Below are positions 1 through 5,800 of a stretch of 6,196 nt of DNA, in pieces. The stretch comes from Bacteroidales bacterium (lineage in GTDB: Bacteria > Bacteroidota > Bacteroidia > Bacteroidales > UBA3824), in contig JAFYFR010000142.1 of NCBI GenBank assembly GCA_017543645.1, forward strand, positions 1 through 6,196. Direction: 5' to 3'. Numbering within the stretch: the stretch's first letter is position 1; every line of letters starts with the position of its first letter. Position numbers and translations under genes: made by a program. The notes beneath the pieces are model-generated. The model searched no databases. It had not been told where the DNA came from and worked only from the letters and a program-made list of their open reading frames with translations.

Positions 1-60
1 GATAATGAAAAGGTCAGAAAACTAAAAATCGCTGTCGACAAAATACAACTATCAGCTTAA
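1..60 (+). CDS. 3' end of an unidentified upstream gene (partial)
   Basis: Frame 1 is open from the first base to a TAA at 58-60 and would encode a 19-residue tail, DNEKVRKLKIAVDKIQLSA. The other two + frames meet stops within about 25 bases, and no - strand frame is open across the stretch. The tail looks like an amphipathic, charged helix, which is plausible for a protein C-terminus, but it is too short to assign a family. The AT-rich non-coding stretch after it fits a gene end followed by a promoter region. It could also be open by chance, since 20 sense codons in a row are not rare. Confidence 0.4.
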   Translation, partial: DNEKVRKLKIAVDKIQLSA

Positions 61-98
61 TCACTTGCAAAACTTGAAAATTGTAACAATCCATTTTT

Positions 99-134
99 TT
101 TGCGTAAAAAATTTTGTACGGCGGATAATTTTTG
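99..134 (+). promoter_or_regulatory. possible Bacteroidetes-type promoter of nfo
   Basis: A TTTG at 99-102 (end of a T-run) lies upstream of TAATTTTTG at 126-134. This resembles the -33 TTTG / -7 TAnnTTTG promoter of Bacteroidetes, but the -7 match has one extra base and the spacer is 23 bases rather than the usual 19-21. A transcript from here would have a leader of roughly 30 bases before the nfo ATG. This is a weak match, offered because it is the best candidate in the 107-base gap between 60 and 168. Confidence 0.25.
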
Positions 135-167
135 CCAATATTGCAAAGCATTTTAATACCAATAATG

Positions 168-1007
168 ATGAAATATATCGGAGCGCATGTAAGTGCATCG
201 GGCGGAGTTCAAAATGCACCAGTAAACGCCAAGGCCATAGGTGCAACGGCTTTTGCACTTTTTACCAAAAATCAGCGGCAATGGTTTGCCAAAGAACTTG
301 CCGACAGCGAGATAGAAGAATTTAAGAGCAACTGCGAGAAACTCGGCTACAAGCCGGAGCAGATTCTCCCGCACGACAGCTATTTGATAAATCTTGGAAG
401 TCCAGAGGCGGAAGGTCTTGACAAATCGCGCAAGTCGTTTGTTCAGGAATTACAGCGTTGCGGGCAGTTGGGACTGAAGTTGCTGAATTTTCATCCTGGT
501 AGCCATCTGAAAAAGATTTCCGAAACAGAGTGCCTCAACCGCATAGCCGACTCGATTAACATTGCTCTCGACAAGACCGACGGAGTAACAGCCGTTATAG
601 AAAACACTGCCGGACAGGGTACTAACCTCGGTTTTTCGTTTCATCACCTTAGGCACATAATCGACCGTGTGGACGACAAGAGCCGTGTAGGGGTTTGTAT
701 TGATACCTGCCACGCTTTTGCCGCAGGATACAATCTTGCCGACAAATACGAGTTTGAGCGCATTTGGGACGAGTTTGACCAGATTGTTGGTTTTAAATAT
801 CTCCGAGGAATGCACCTCAACGACGCTATGAAACCGGCTGGGTCGCACGTCGACCGTCATGCCTCCATCGGGTGCGGAGCTATCGGCAAAGAACCCTTCC
901 AATGGATAATGGAGGACGCTCGTTTCGACAACATTCCGTTGATTCTCGAAACGCCTGACGAGTTGATTTGGGCTGACGAAATATCTATGTTGAAAGGATT
1001 TATGTAA
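168..1007 (+). CDS. nfo: Endonuclease IV (AP endonuclease, Nfo family)
   Basis: This encodes a 279-residue endonuclease IV, against 285 in E. coli. The enzyme cuts DNA 5' to abasic sites and removes 3' blocking groups in cytoplasmic base excision repair, using three zinc ions in a TIM-barrel fold. The N-terminus [13 protein letters not shown] is the family signature and decides the start: ATG at 168 is chosen over ATG at 165 and the TTG at 132. All nine zinc ligands known from E. coli Nfo are present at the same residue numbers: H69, H109, E145, D179, H182, H216, D229, H231 and E261. Family motifs NFHPGSH (107-113), IENTAGQG (144-151), [13 protein letters not shown] (177-189) and GSHVDRH (225-231) are intact, so the enzyme should be active. 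No Shine-Dalgarno is visible. The peptidase gene follows 12 bases after the stop, suggesting co-transcription, although the two products act in different compartments. Confidence 0.97.
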   Translation: MKYIGAHVSASGGVQNAPVNAKAIGATAFALFTKNQRQWFAKELADSEIEEFKSNCEKLGYKPEQILPHDSYLINLGSPEAEGLDKSRKSFVQELQRCGQLGLKLLNFHPGSHLKKISETECLNRIADSINIALDKTDGVTAVIENTAGQGTNLGFSFHHLRHIIDRVDDKSRVGVCIDTCHAFAAGYNLADKYEFERIWDEFDQIVGFKYLRGMHLNDAMKPAGSHVDRHASIGCGAIGKEPFQWIMEDARFDNIPLILETPDELIWADEISMLKGFM

Positions 1008-1019
1008 CAGTTGATTTAT

Positions 1020-3098
1020 ATGGAACGTATTATTTTATTTTTATTGTCTGCATCGTTATCGGGAGCGGCTTTTGCTCAGAAGGTCTTTACCTTAGAAAAC
1101 ACAGTTCCGGGTGGAAATGACTATTCCAACTACCGCATTTCGTCGTACTGCGGATATTTCGACCATACTACGGGAGAGTTTATTAGCGACGAAGATTCCG
1201 AATCAAAAACCGACAACATCCACCGTGTGTTGGAGCAGAACGGATTGTCGAATAGGGGATTTATTTCAGCATGGATCGACAAAAACATAGTTTCGTATTA
1301 CAGTTATTCCACCAATTCGCTATATTACATTGATTTAACAAACAATACATTCCGAGATTCGTTAACACAGATTTATGCCGATTTTGAATATGCTCCTGGC
1401 GATAGAAACGTGGCGTATTCCGACGATGGCGACCTTTTTGTCTGTGGACGCAACGGTCAGGTTAAGGTTAACGGACGTAGGGGACGGGGTGTTGTCTACG
1501 GCACTTCGGTTCACCGCAACGAGTTCGGCATCGAAAAAGGCACGTTCTGGTCGCCTTCCGGCAAAAAACTCGCTTTTTACAGAATGGACGAGAGCATGGT
1601 GACAGAATATCCCAAAGTGGATGTTACACAGCGAATTGCCTCTACCGACCCGTTCCGATATCCCATGGCTGGCGAAACAAGCCACGAAGTAAGCGTCGGC
1701 GTTTACGACCTTGCGAGTGCGCAAACCGTATACCTCAAAACCGCATCGCCTGTCAACCGTTACTTTACCAACATAGCATGGAGCCGTGACGACAAATATA
1801 TCCTCGTTGCCGAAATCAACCGTGAACAAAATCATCTATGGATGAATGTCTACAACGCATCCGACGGCAGTTTTGTGAAAACCCTGTTTGAGGAGAAAGA
1901 CGAGCAGTGGGTAGAACCGTGTGTGCCGCCGTGTTTTGTCGATAACCGTAAGTTTGTATGGCTCAGCGAGCGCGATGGTTTCAAGCATCTATACCTTTAT
2001 AATGTAGATAACGGAAAATGCACTCAGTTAACAAAAGGAAATTATTGCGTAACAGATATTTACGGAGTAAACAACGGCGTAGTATATTTTCAATCAAATC
2101 ACAAGGGCTATCTTTACCGCGACATCTGCAAGGTAGACCTCAAAGGTCGGTTTACCTGTTTGAGCAAGGGGCTCGGTTTGCACAATGCCAATTTCAACCG
2201 TCAGTTTACGCAGTATATCGACATCTATTCGTCACCCACAACGGCTCTCAAATGCACCCTTTGCAAAACCGACGGTTCTGAAATCAAAGTTTTAAAGCAG
2301 ACCGACAATCCCTATTCTGCTTTCAAGATGCCCCAGATACGTTTGGTAAACTTAAAATCTGCCGACGGCAAATTTCCGCTCTCAGGTAGGTTGATACTTC
2401 CGTCCGATTTCGACTCCACAAAGGTTTATCCTGTAATTGATTACGTTTACGGTGGTCCGCATAGTCAGTTGGTAGACGGCGGATGGCTCTATGGCGCGTC
2501 GTCGTGGATGCTCTATTTTGCTCAACAGGGCTACATTTTTTTTACAATGGACAACCGTGGCACCGAATTCCGTGGCGTTGAATATGAGCACTGCATTCAC
2601 CGTCAACTTGGCGAATTAGAGATGCAAGACCAAATGGAAGGCGTAAAATATTTAAAATCGCTAAGTTACGTAGATAAAAACCGCATTGGCGTGCAAGGTT
2701 GGAGTTTTGGCGGATTTATGACCATCGACCTTATGACCACCTATCCCGGCGTGTTTAAAGCAGGCGTGGCAGGCGGACCTGTATGCGATTGGCAGTATTA
2801 CGAGGTGATGTATGGCGAGCGTTATATGGATACTCCCGACGAAAATCCCGAAGGATATGAAAAGACCGCCGTCGTTAACAAAATTGGCAATCTTAAAGAC
2901 CGTCTGCTTGTGATTCACGGCGACATCGACAATATTGTGGTTTGGCAGCACAGTCTCCGATTGCTTCAAGAAGCGGTAAACTCAGGCGTTCAAGTAGACT
3001 ATGCCGTTTATCCGCAGCACGAGCACAACGTCTTCGGACACGACCGCGTGCACCTTTACCAAAAAATCGAAAGATATTTCGATGACTTTTTAAAGTAG
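1020..3098 (+). CDS. Secreted S9B prolyl di/tripeptidyl peptidase (DPP IV / PTP-A-like)
   Basis: This is a 692-residue serine exopeptidase that should release N-terminal di- or tripeptides ending in proline, probably in the periplasm. Residues 1-20 form a signal peptide (one Arg, a hydrophobic core, cleavage near AFA|Q). There is no lipobox Cys, so it is not a lipoprotein. A beta-propeller (DPPIV_N) spans roughly residues 60-430, with FWSPSGKKLAFYRMDES and WLSERDGFKHLY (314-325) as typical blade segments. An alpha/beta-hydrolase domain follows (about 450-692). The catalytic triad is Ser562 (GWSFGG), Asp637 (HGDIDN) and His669 (HEHN), spaced 75 and 32 residues apart as in the family. Tyr477 in VYGGP fits the oxyanion tyrosine. 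Instead of the DPP IV double-Glu EEEFG it has HRNEFG (Glu168), and Glu595 lies 33 residues after Ser. This pattern resembles P. gingivalis prolyl tripeptidyl peptidase A, so tripeptidyl activity is my preferred inference. ATG 1020 is chosen because it begins the signal peptide directly; an in-frame TTG at 1011 is less likely. Confidence 0.93.
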   Translation: MERIILFLLSASLSGAAFAQKVFTLENTVPGGNDYSNYRISSYCGYFDHTTGEFISDEDSESKTDNIHRVLEQNGLSNRGFISAWIDKNIVSYYSYSTNSLYYIDLTNNTFRDSLTQIYADFEYAPGDRNVAYSDDGDLFVCGRNGQVKVNGRRGRGVVYGTSVHRNEFGIEKGTFWSPSGKKLAFYRMDESMVTEYPKVDVTQRIASTDPFRYPMAGETSHEVSVGVYDLASAQTVYLKTASPVNRYFTNIAWSRDDKYILVAEINREQNHLWMNVYNASDGSFVKTLFEEKDEQWVEPCVPPCFVDNRKFVWLSERDGFKHLYLYNVDNGKCTQLTKGNYCVTDIYGVNNGVVYFQSNHKGYLYRDICKVDLKGRFTCLSKGLGLHNANFNRQFTQYIDIYSSPTTALKCTLCKTDGSEIKVLKQTDNPYSAFKMPQIRLVNLKSADGKFPLSGRLILPSDFDSTKVYPVIDYVYGGPHSQLVDGGWLYGASSWMLYFAQQGYIFFTMDNRGTEFRGVEYEHCIHRQLGELEMQDQMEGVKYLKSLSYVDKNRIGVQGWSFGGFMTIDLMTTYPGVFKAGVAGGPVCDWQYYEVMYGERYMDTPDENPEGYEKTAVVNKIGNLKDRLLVIHGDIDNIVVWQHSLRLLQEAVNSGVQVDYAVYPQHEHNVFGHDRVHLYQKIERYFDDFLK

Positions 3099-3102
3099 AC
3101 GG

Positions 3103-4794
3103 CTAATTGTCGTACATAATCTGGTAGTCCTTTTTCCTGCCGCGAATCCAAAAGTCTTGGGGCACTGCTTTCCAATTGCCCTTGGCTTTTGGCGATACTA
3201 TGCGCATCTGCTCTATGTGCTGCATGATGATGTAGCGGAGGTCTTTGTCGGTGGAGGAAATAATTCGGTTGAGCAGTTCGTCGTGACTGATGCCCGAGCC
3301 TTCGGTAAGGTGACCGCCGCCGCCGTTGCCTCTGTACGAATTTATAGCCACTTTGTAAATCTTGTCAGGCTCGAATTTCCGTCCGTCAGAAAAGCCGTGG
3401 ATGGAGATTTTTTCGCCTGCGGGCTTGGTAAGGTCAACGGTGTAGTCGATGCCCGAAGCCGACGAGTAGTTGTAGAATTTGCCAGCCGTGCGTCCGTTGC
3501 CCCGCTCGTCTACCTCGAAAAGCACAAGATGGTCTTTGCGGTCGCTCATTGTGTTGAACCACGAGCCGTAAGAATATTCCAAATAGTCGAGAATCTCCTT
3601 GCCGGTGAGTTCCACAGTGTAAAGAAGGTTTTCAAACTTGTAAAGTTTAAACATGTCGCGGATGCAGACAGTACCCTTGTCCACCTTGCTGTCGAAAGTC
3701 AGCGGAGCGGCAAACGACACGTCCGCGCCTGTGGCCTCAAGCTGTATGCTGTGTATAAGGTCTACAAACGCCGAGTTTCCGAACATAGCGTCGCGCGAGG
3801 AGATAGTGCGGGTAAATTTGGCAATAGGCTTTGATACATAGTGCTTTATCATTTTTATGTAGTCGGCGTAACGCTTCATCATGTCGCGGTCGGGTTCGCA
3901 GCTGTTCATCTCCATAATCAGACCGGTGATTTTTTTGTCGATGATTTTGTCGCCCTCTTTTCTGATTTGCACAGAAGCCACGGCGGCAAGTTTAGCGCAG
4001 TTTTTCGGGTCGAGGATAATCACACGGCCGCCGTCGCAGTTGCGCACCACCATGTTCACCTCCTGATGGTCGTGTCCGGCAAAAATAATGTCGAACCCCG
4101 GAACACGCTGTGCCACAAGGTTTGAAGCGTTTTCGTTCTTGTAGTCTTGGGCGTTGCGGTTGTTGTACGTGTTGTCAACTCCCGAATGAAAAAGTCCCAC
4201 AATCAGGTCGGGATTCTCCTTTTCTTTTACTATGCTGACCCATTTTTTAGCACATTCCACCATGTCTTCAAACTCCATGCCTTCCCATATTTTTTCGGGA
4301 AGCCAAACAGGAATCGATGGCGTAATCATGCCAATGATTGCAATCTTGACATTTTTCCGTTGGATAATGGCGTATGGCTTAAAATAAGGCTCTCCGTTTT
4401 TTTTGTCAACGGCGTTGGCTGCCAACCAAGGAAAGTTGAATTCTTTAATAAGCTGGTCGTACACTTCGTGTCCGGTTTCGATGTCGTGGTTGCCAACGCT
4501 TGCGGCATCGTATTTCATGTAGTTCATCACATCGGCGCAGATATGCTGACCTTCGTGTTTTTCGTAGTTGGAGTAGTAAACCACCGGCTGACCTTGAAGA
4601 AAATCGCCGTTGTCCAAGAGTATCACTTCCTGGCTTTTTACACTGCGCTGCTCTTTTATATAGGTGTAAATTTGAGCAAGCGATGTATTTAGCGGCTCGT
4701 TTTCGATAAAATCGTATGGGAAAATTGCCCCGTGGACATCGCCGGTTGCAATTAGTTTTATCTTGGTGGTTTCAACTGCCGTATTGGTTTCCAT
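3103..4794 (-). CDS. 5'-nucleotidase / 2',3'-cyclic phosphodiesterase (CpdB/UshA family), no signal peptide
   Basis: This is a 563-residue two-domain metallophosphoesterase. The N-terminal metal-binding domain has all five expected motifs: GDVHG (D19, H21), NGDFLQGQP (D64), GNHDIE (N102, H103), FHSG (H204) and GHDHQE (H241, H243). The wording DVHGAIFPYDF and GNHDIETGHEVYD is closest to CpdB-type 2',3'-cyclic-nucleotide phosphodiesterase/3'-nucleotidases, as I recall them. The C-terminal 5'_nucleotid_C domain (about 325-540) shows FGNSAFVDLI (338-347), YKFENLLY (385-392) and NSYRGNGGGG (485-494), which bind the nucleobase in the family. It should hydrolyse nucleotide phosphoesters, though the exact substrate is not decidable here. 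Unlike UshA and CpdB, which are periplasmic, it begins METNTAVETTKIKLIATGD with no hydrophobic segment. An in-frame stop at 4810-4812 closes any upstream extension, so a cytoplasmic location is inferred. The stop lies 4 bases from the convergent peptidase stop. Confidence 0.9.
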   Translation of the reverse strand: METNTAVETTKIKLIATGDVHGAIFPYDFIENEPLNTSLAQIYTYIKEQRSVKSQEVILLDNGDFLQGQPVVYYSNYEKHEGQHICADVMNYMKYDAASVGNHDIETGHEVYDQLIKEFNFPWLAANAVDKKNGEPYFKPYAIIQRKNVKIAIIGMITPSIPVWLPEKIWEGMEFEDMVECAKKWVSIVKEKENPDLIVGLFHSGVDNTYNNRNAQDYKNENASNLVAQRVPGFDIIFAGHDHQEVNMVVRNCDGGRVIILDPKNCAKLAAVASVQIRKEGDKIIDKKITGLIMEMNSCEPDRDMMKRYADYIKMIKHYVSKPIAKFTRTISSRDAMFGNSAFVDLIHSIQLEATGADVSFAAPLTFDSKVDKGTVCIRDMFKLYKFENLLYTVELTGKEILDYLEYSYGSWFNTMSDRKDHLVLFEVDERGNGRTAGKFYNYSSASGIDYTVDLTKPAGEKISIHGFSDGRKFEPDKIYKVAINSYRGNGGGGHLTEGSGISHDELLNRIISSTDKDLRYIIMQHIEQMRIVSPKAKGNWKAVPQDFWIRGRKKDYQIMYDN

Positions 4795-4874
4795 TATTAT
4801 GTTGTGTTGTTATAATATTATCTATTAATAGTTTAGTGGTTTTTATATGATAAAAATATAAAAAAATCAGTTTT

Positions 4875-4882
4875 CAAAGTTA
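4875..4882 (-). promoter_or_regulatory. -7 promoter element for the nucleotidase gene
   Basis: The - strand reads TAACTTTG, an exact match to the Bacteroidetes -7 consensus TAnnTTTG. Transcription would start around 4865-4870, giving the nucleotidase a leader of about 70-75 bases. No TTTG is present at the expected -33 distance (around 4901-4907), so the call rests on one element. It is the exact mirror copy of the element at 4905-4912. Confidence 0.4.
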
Positions 4883-4904
4883 CGTTTTTTTTTTCAATTA
4901 TTTA

Positions 4905-4912
4905 TAACTTTG
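4905..4912 (+). promoter_or_regulatory. -7 promoter element for the muramidase-like gene
   Basis: TAACTTTG matches the Bacteroidetes -7 consensus TAnnTTTG exactly. A -33 TTTG is not visible 19-21 bases upstream; that position overlaps the opposing -7 box and the T-run. Transcription would begin about 4917-4921, only a few bases before the ATG at 4924, so the message would be almost leaderless unless the ATG at 4996 is the true start. Confidence 0.4.
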
Positions 4913-4923
4913 TAAAAAAAAAT

Positions 4924-5697
4924 ATGTTCGGCAGGTTGCGAAAATATATCGAAGAGAAAGTTATTTATTTGAAAAAAGTTAAATATTCATTGTTGATGAA
5001 CTACAAGAAAGGCAAGCAGAAGATAAAGTCAAAGCTCAAAAAAAGGAATAAAAAAGTAACAGAAGAAAAATCTCACGGCATAGCAAAACTCTTGGTGGCA
5101 GGAACGATAGCCCTTGTGGTGTTTCTGATTTTTAGTGTCGGCAAGAAAGCACCGTCGGAGCAGGGAGGCGTGCAGGGCGCGTACAACAACTACGGGCGCG
5201 AGGTGAAAAAGCTCTCCCGCCAGTTCGACCTTTCGCCGTCGTACCTTATGGCGCTGATAATGCTCGAGTGTTCTGGCGTTAGCAACGTGCCGCCGAGATT
5301 CGAGAAGCATGTTTTCAACAAGCTTAAAGACGTCCGCGCAAAAAAAGTCTCCGACCTTGAGAATATTTCTTACAACGAGATTTCAAACGCTTCCGATGAT
5401 GCCTTGCGCAATCTCGCCTCCTCTTGGGGTCCTTTTCAGCTGATGGGTTACAAATGTATTCATCTCGGCATTACTATCAAGGATTTGCGTGGCGACAATT
5501 CGCTTTATTATGGTGTTAAGTGGATTAACGACACCTACGGCGACTATATCCGCAAGGGGCGTTACGCCGACGCATTCCACATACACAACACCGGGCATCC
5601 CGTGCCAAAAAACGGAAAATACAAAACTTACGACAAAAACTACGTGCCGCGTGGTTTGGAATATATGAAAGAGTTCGACAAGTTGTTCAATGATTAA
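4924..5697 (+). CDS. Membrane-anchored lysozyme-fold protein, N-acetylmuramidase-like
   Basis: This is a 257-residue protein in three parts. Residues 1-52 are strongly basic (about 20 Lys/Arg against 4 acidic residues within 1-55) and AT-rich in codon use. Residues 53-72 form one transmembrane helix, with the basic side expected in the cytoplasm. Residues 90-257 form a lysozyme-like domain facing the periplasm. In that domain, LMALIMLECSG puts Glu115 where lytic enzymes carry the catalytic acid. RFEKHVF (125-131) and SSWGPFQLMGY (166-176) resemble motifs of the N-acetylmuramidase family (DUF3380, phage endolysin type), and FHIHNTGHP (218-226) sits where SLT enzymes have their AYN motif. It probably cleaves peptidoglycan glycan strands, as a muramidase or lytic transglycosylase. 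ATG 4924 is preferred because the reading looks coding from there, but ATG 4996 (Met25) is possible. There are no phage genes nearby, so a housekeeping cell-wall role is more likely than lysis. Confidence 0.75.
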   Translation: MFGRLRKYIEEKVIYLKKVKYSLLMNYKKGKQKIKSKLKKRNKKVTEEKSHGIAKLLVAGTIALVVFLIFSVGKKAPSEQGGVQGAYNNYGREVKKLSRQFDLSPSYLMALIMLECSGVSNVPPRFEKHVFNKLKDVRAKKVSDLENISYNEISNASDDALRNLASSWGPFQLMGYKCIHLGITIKDLRGDNSLYYGVKWINDTYGDYIRKGRYADAFHIHNTGHPVPKNGKYKTYDKNYVPRGLEYMKEFDKLFND

Positions 5698-5704
5698 TGT
5701 GTGT

Positions 5705-5716
5705 TTATTGCAATAA
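5705..5716. promoter_or_regulatory. perfect 12-bp palindrome, candidate operator upstream of the porin
   Basis: TTATTGCAATAA is an exact 12-base palindrome. It begins 7 bases after the muramidase-like gene's stop and ends 28 bases before the porin -7 box, roughly 45-50 bases upstream of the inferred transcription start, where an activator could bind. As RNA it could form only a 4-bp, AT-rich hairpin, so it is not a convincing terminator. Chance is a real alternative in AT-rich DNA. Confidence 0.35.
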
Positions 5717-5744
5717 TGCATTTTATTTTAACAATTTTTTGCAG

Positions 5745-5752
5745 TATTTTTG
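5745..5752 (+). promoter_or_regulatory. -7 promoter element for the porin gene
   Basis: TATTTTTG matches the Bacteroidetes -7 consensus TAnnTTTG. The expected -33 position holds only a T-rich TTTTATTTTA stretch (5721-5730), not TTTG. Transcription would start near 5757-5761, giving a leader of about 40 bases that is AT-rich and lacks a Shine-Dalgarno, as is normal for highly expressed Bacteroidetes genes. Confidence 0.45.
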
Positions 5753-5800
5753 CGGTGTAAAACTAACAAATCGATTATTAACATTAATTATGACAGAAAT

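Larger units (their letters stand above)
4875..4912. repeat. 8-bp perfect inverted repeat spanning the divergent promoter region
   Basis: CAAAGTTA at 4875-4882 and TAACTTTG at 4905-4912 are exact reverse complements separated by 22 bases. The separating stretch includes a run of ten T (4885-4894). Each arm is a -7 promoter box facing outward, so the repeat may simply be two promoters back to back. It could also serve as a binding site for a symmetric regulator or, less likely given the weak AT-rich arms, form a hairpin. The rest of 4795-4923 is AT-rich with no coding potential that I can see. Confidence 0.6.

Noticed and set aside
132..167. Longer nfo reading frame starting at TTG 132 or ATG 165
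   Set aside because: Endonuclease IV proteins begin MKYIGAHVS, which matches ATG 168 exactly, and with that start all nine zinc ligands fall on the E. coli residue numbers.
65..325. 86-residue + strand open frame overlapping the start of nfo
   Set aside because: It lies out of frame across the well-supported nfo gene, its start sits in AT-rich non-coding sequence, and the translation shows no recognisable motif.
450..902. 150-residue - strand open frame inside nfo
   Set aside because: It is antisense to the catalytic core of endonuclease IV and has no independent support.
3094..3115. Possible bidirectional terminator at the convergent junction
   Set aside because: Only 3-4 bp of pairing (such as GAC/GTC) can be drawn and there is no U-run, so it is too weak to call.
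3157..3834. 225-residue open frame on the + strand opposite the nucleotidase
   Set aside because: It is antisense to conserved nucleotidase domain sequence. Long antisense frames are a by-product of codon bias here, and its translation has no domain motifs.
4855..4866. A-rich tract as a terminator or UP-type element
   Set aside because: There is no stem beside it, and A-runs are common throughout this AT-rich gap.
4924..5697. Muramidase-like gene as evidence of a prophage lysis cassette
   Set aside because: There is no holin, spanin, structural phage gene, integrase or attachment repeat nearby, and the neighbours are ordinary chromosomal genes.
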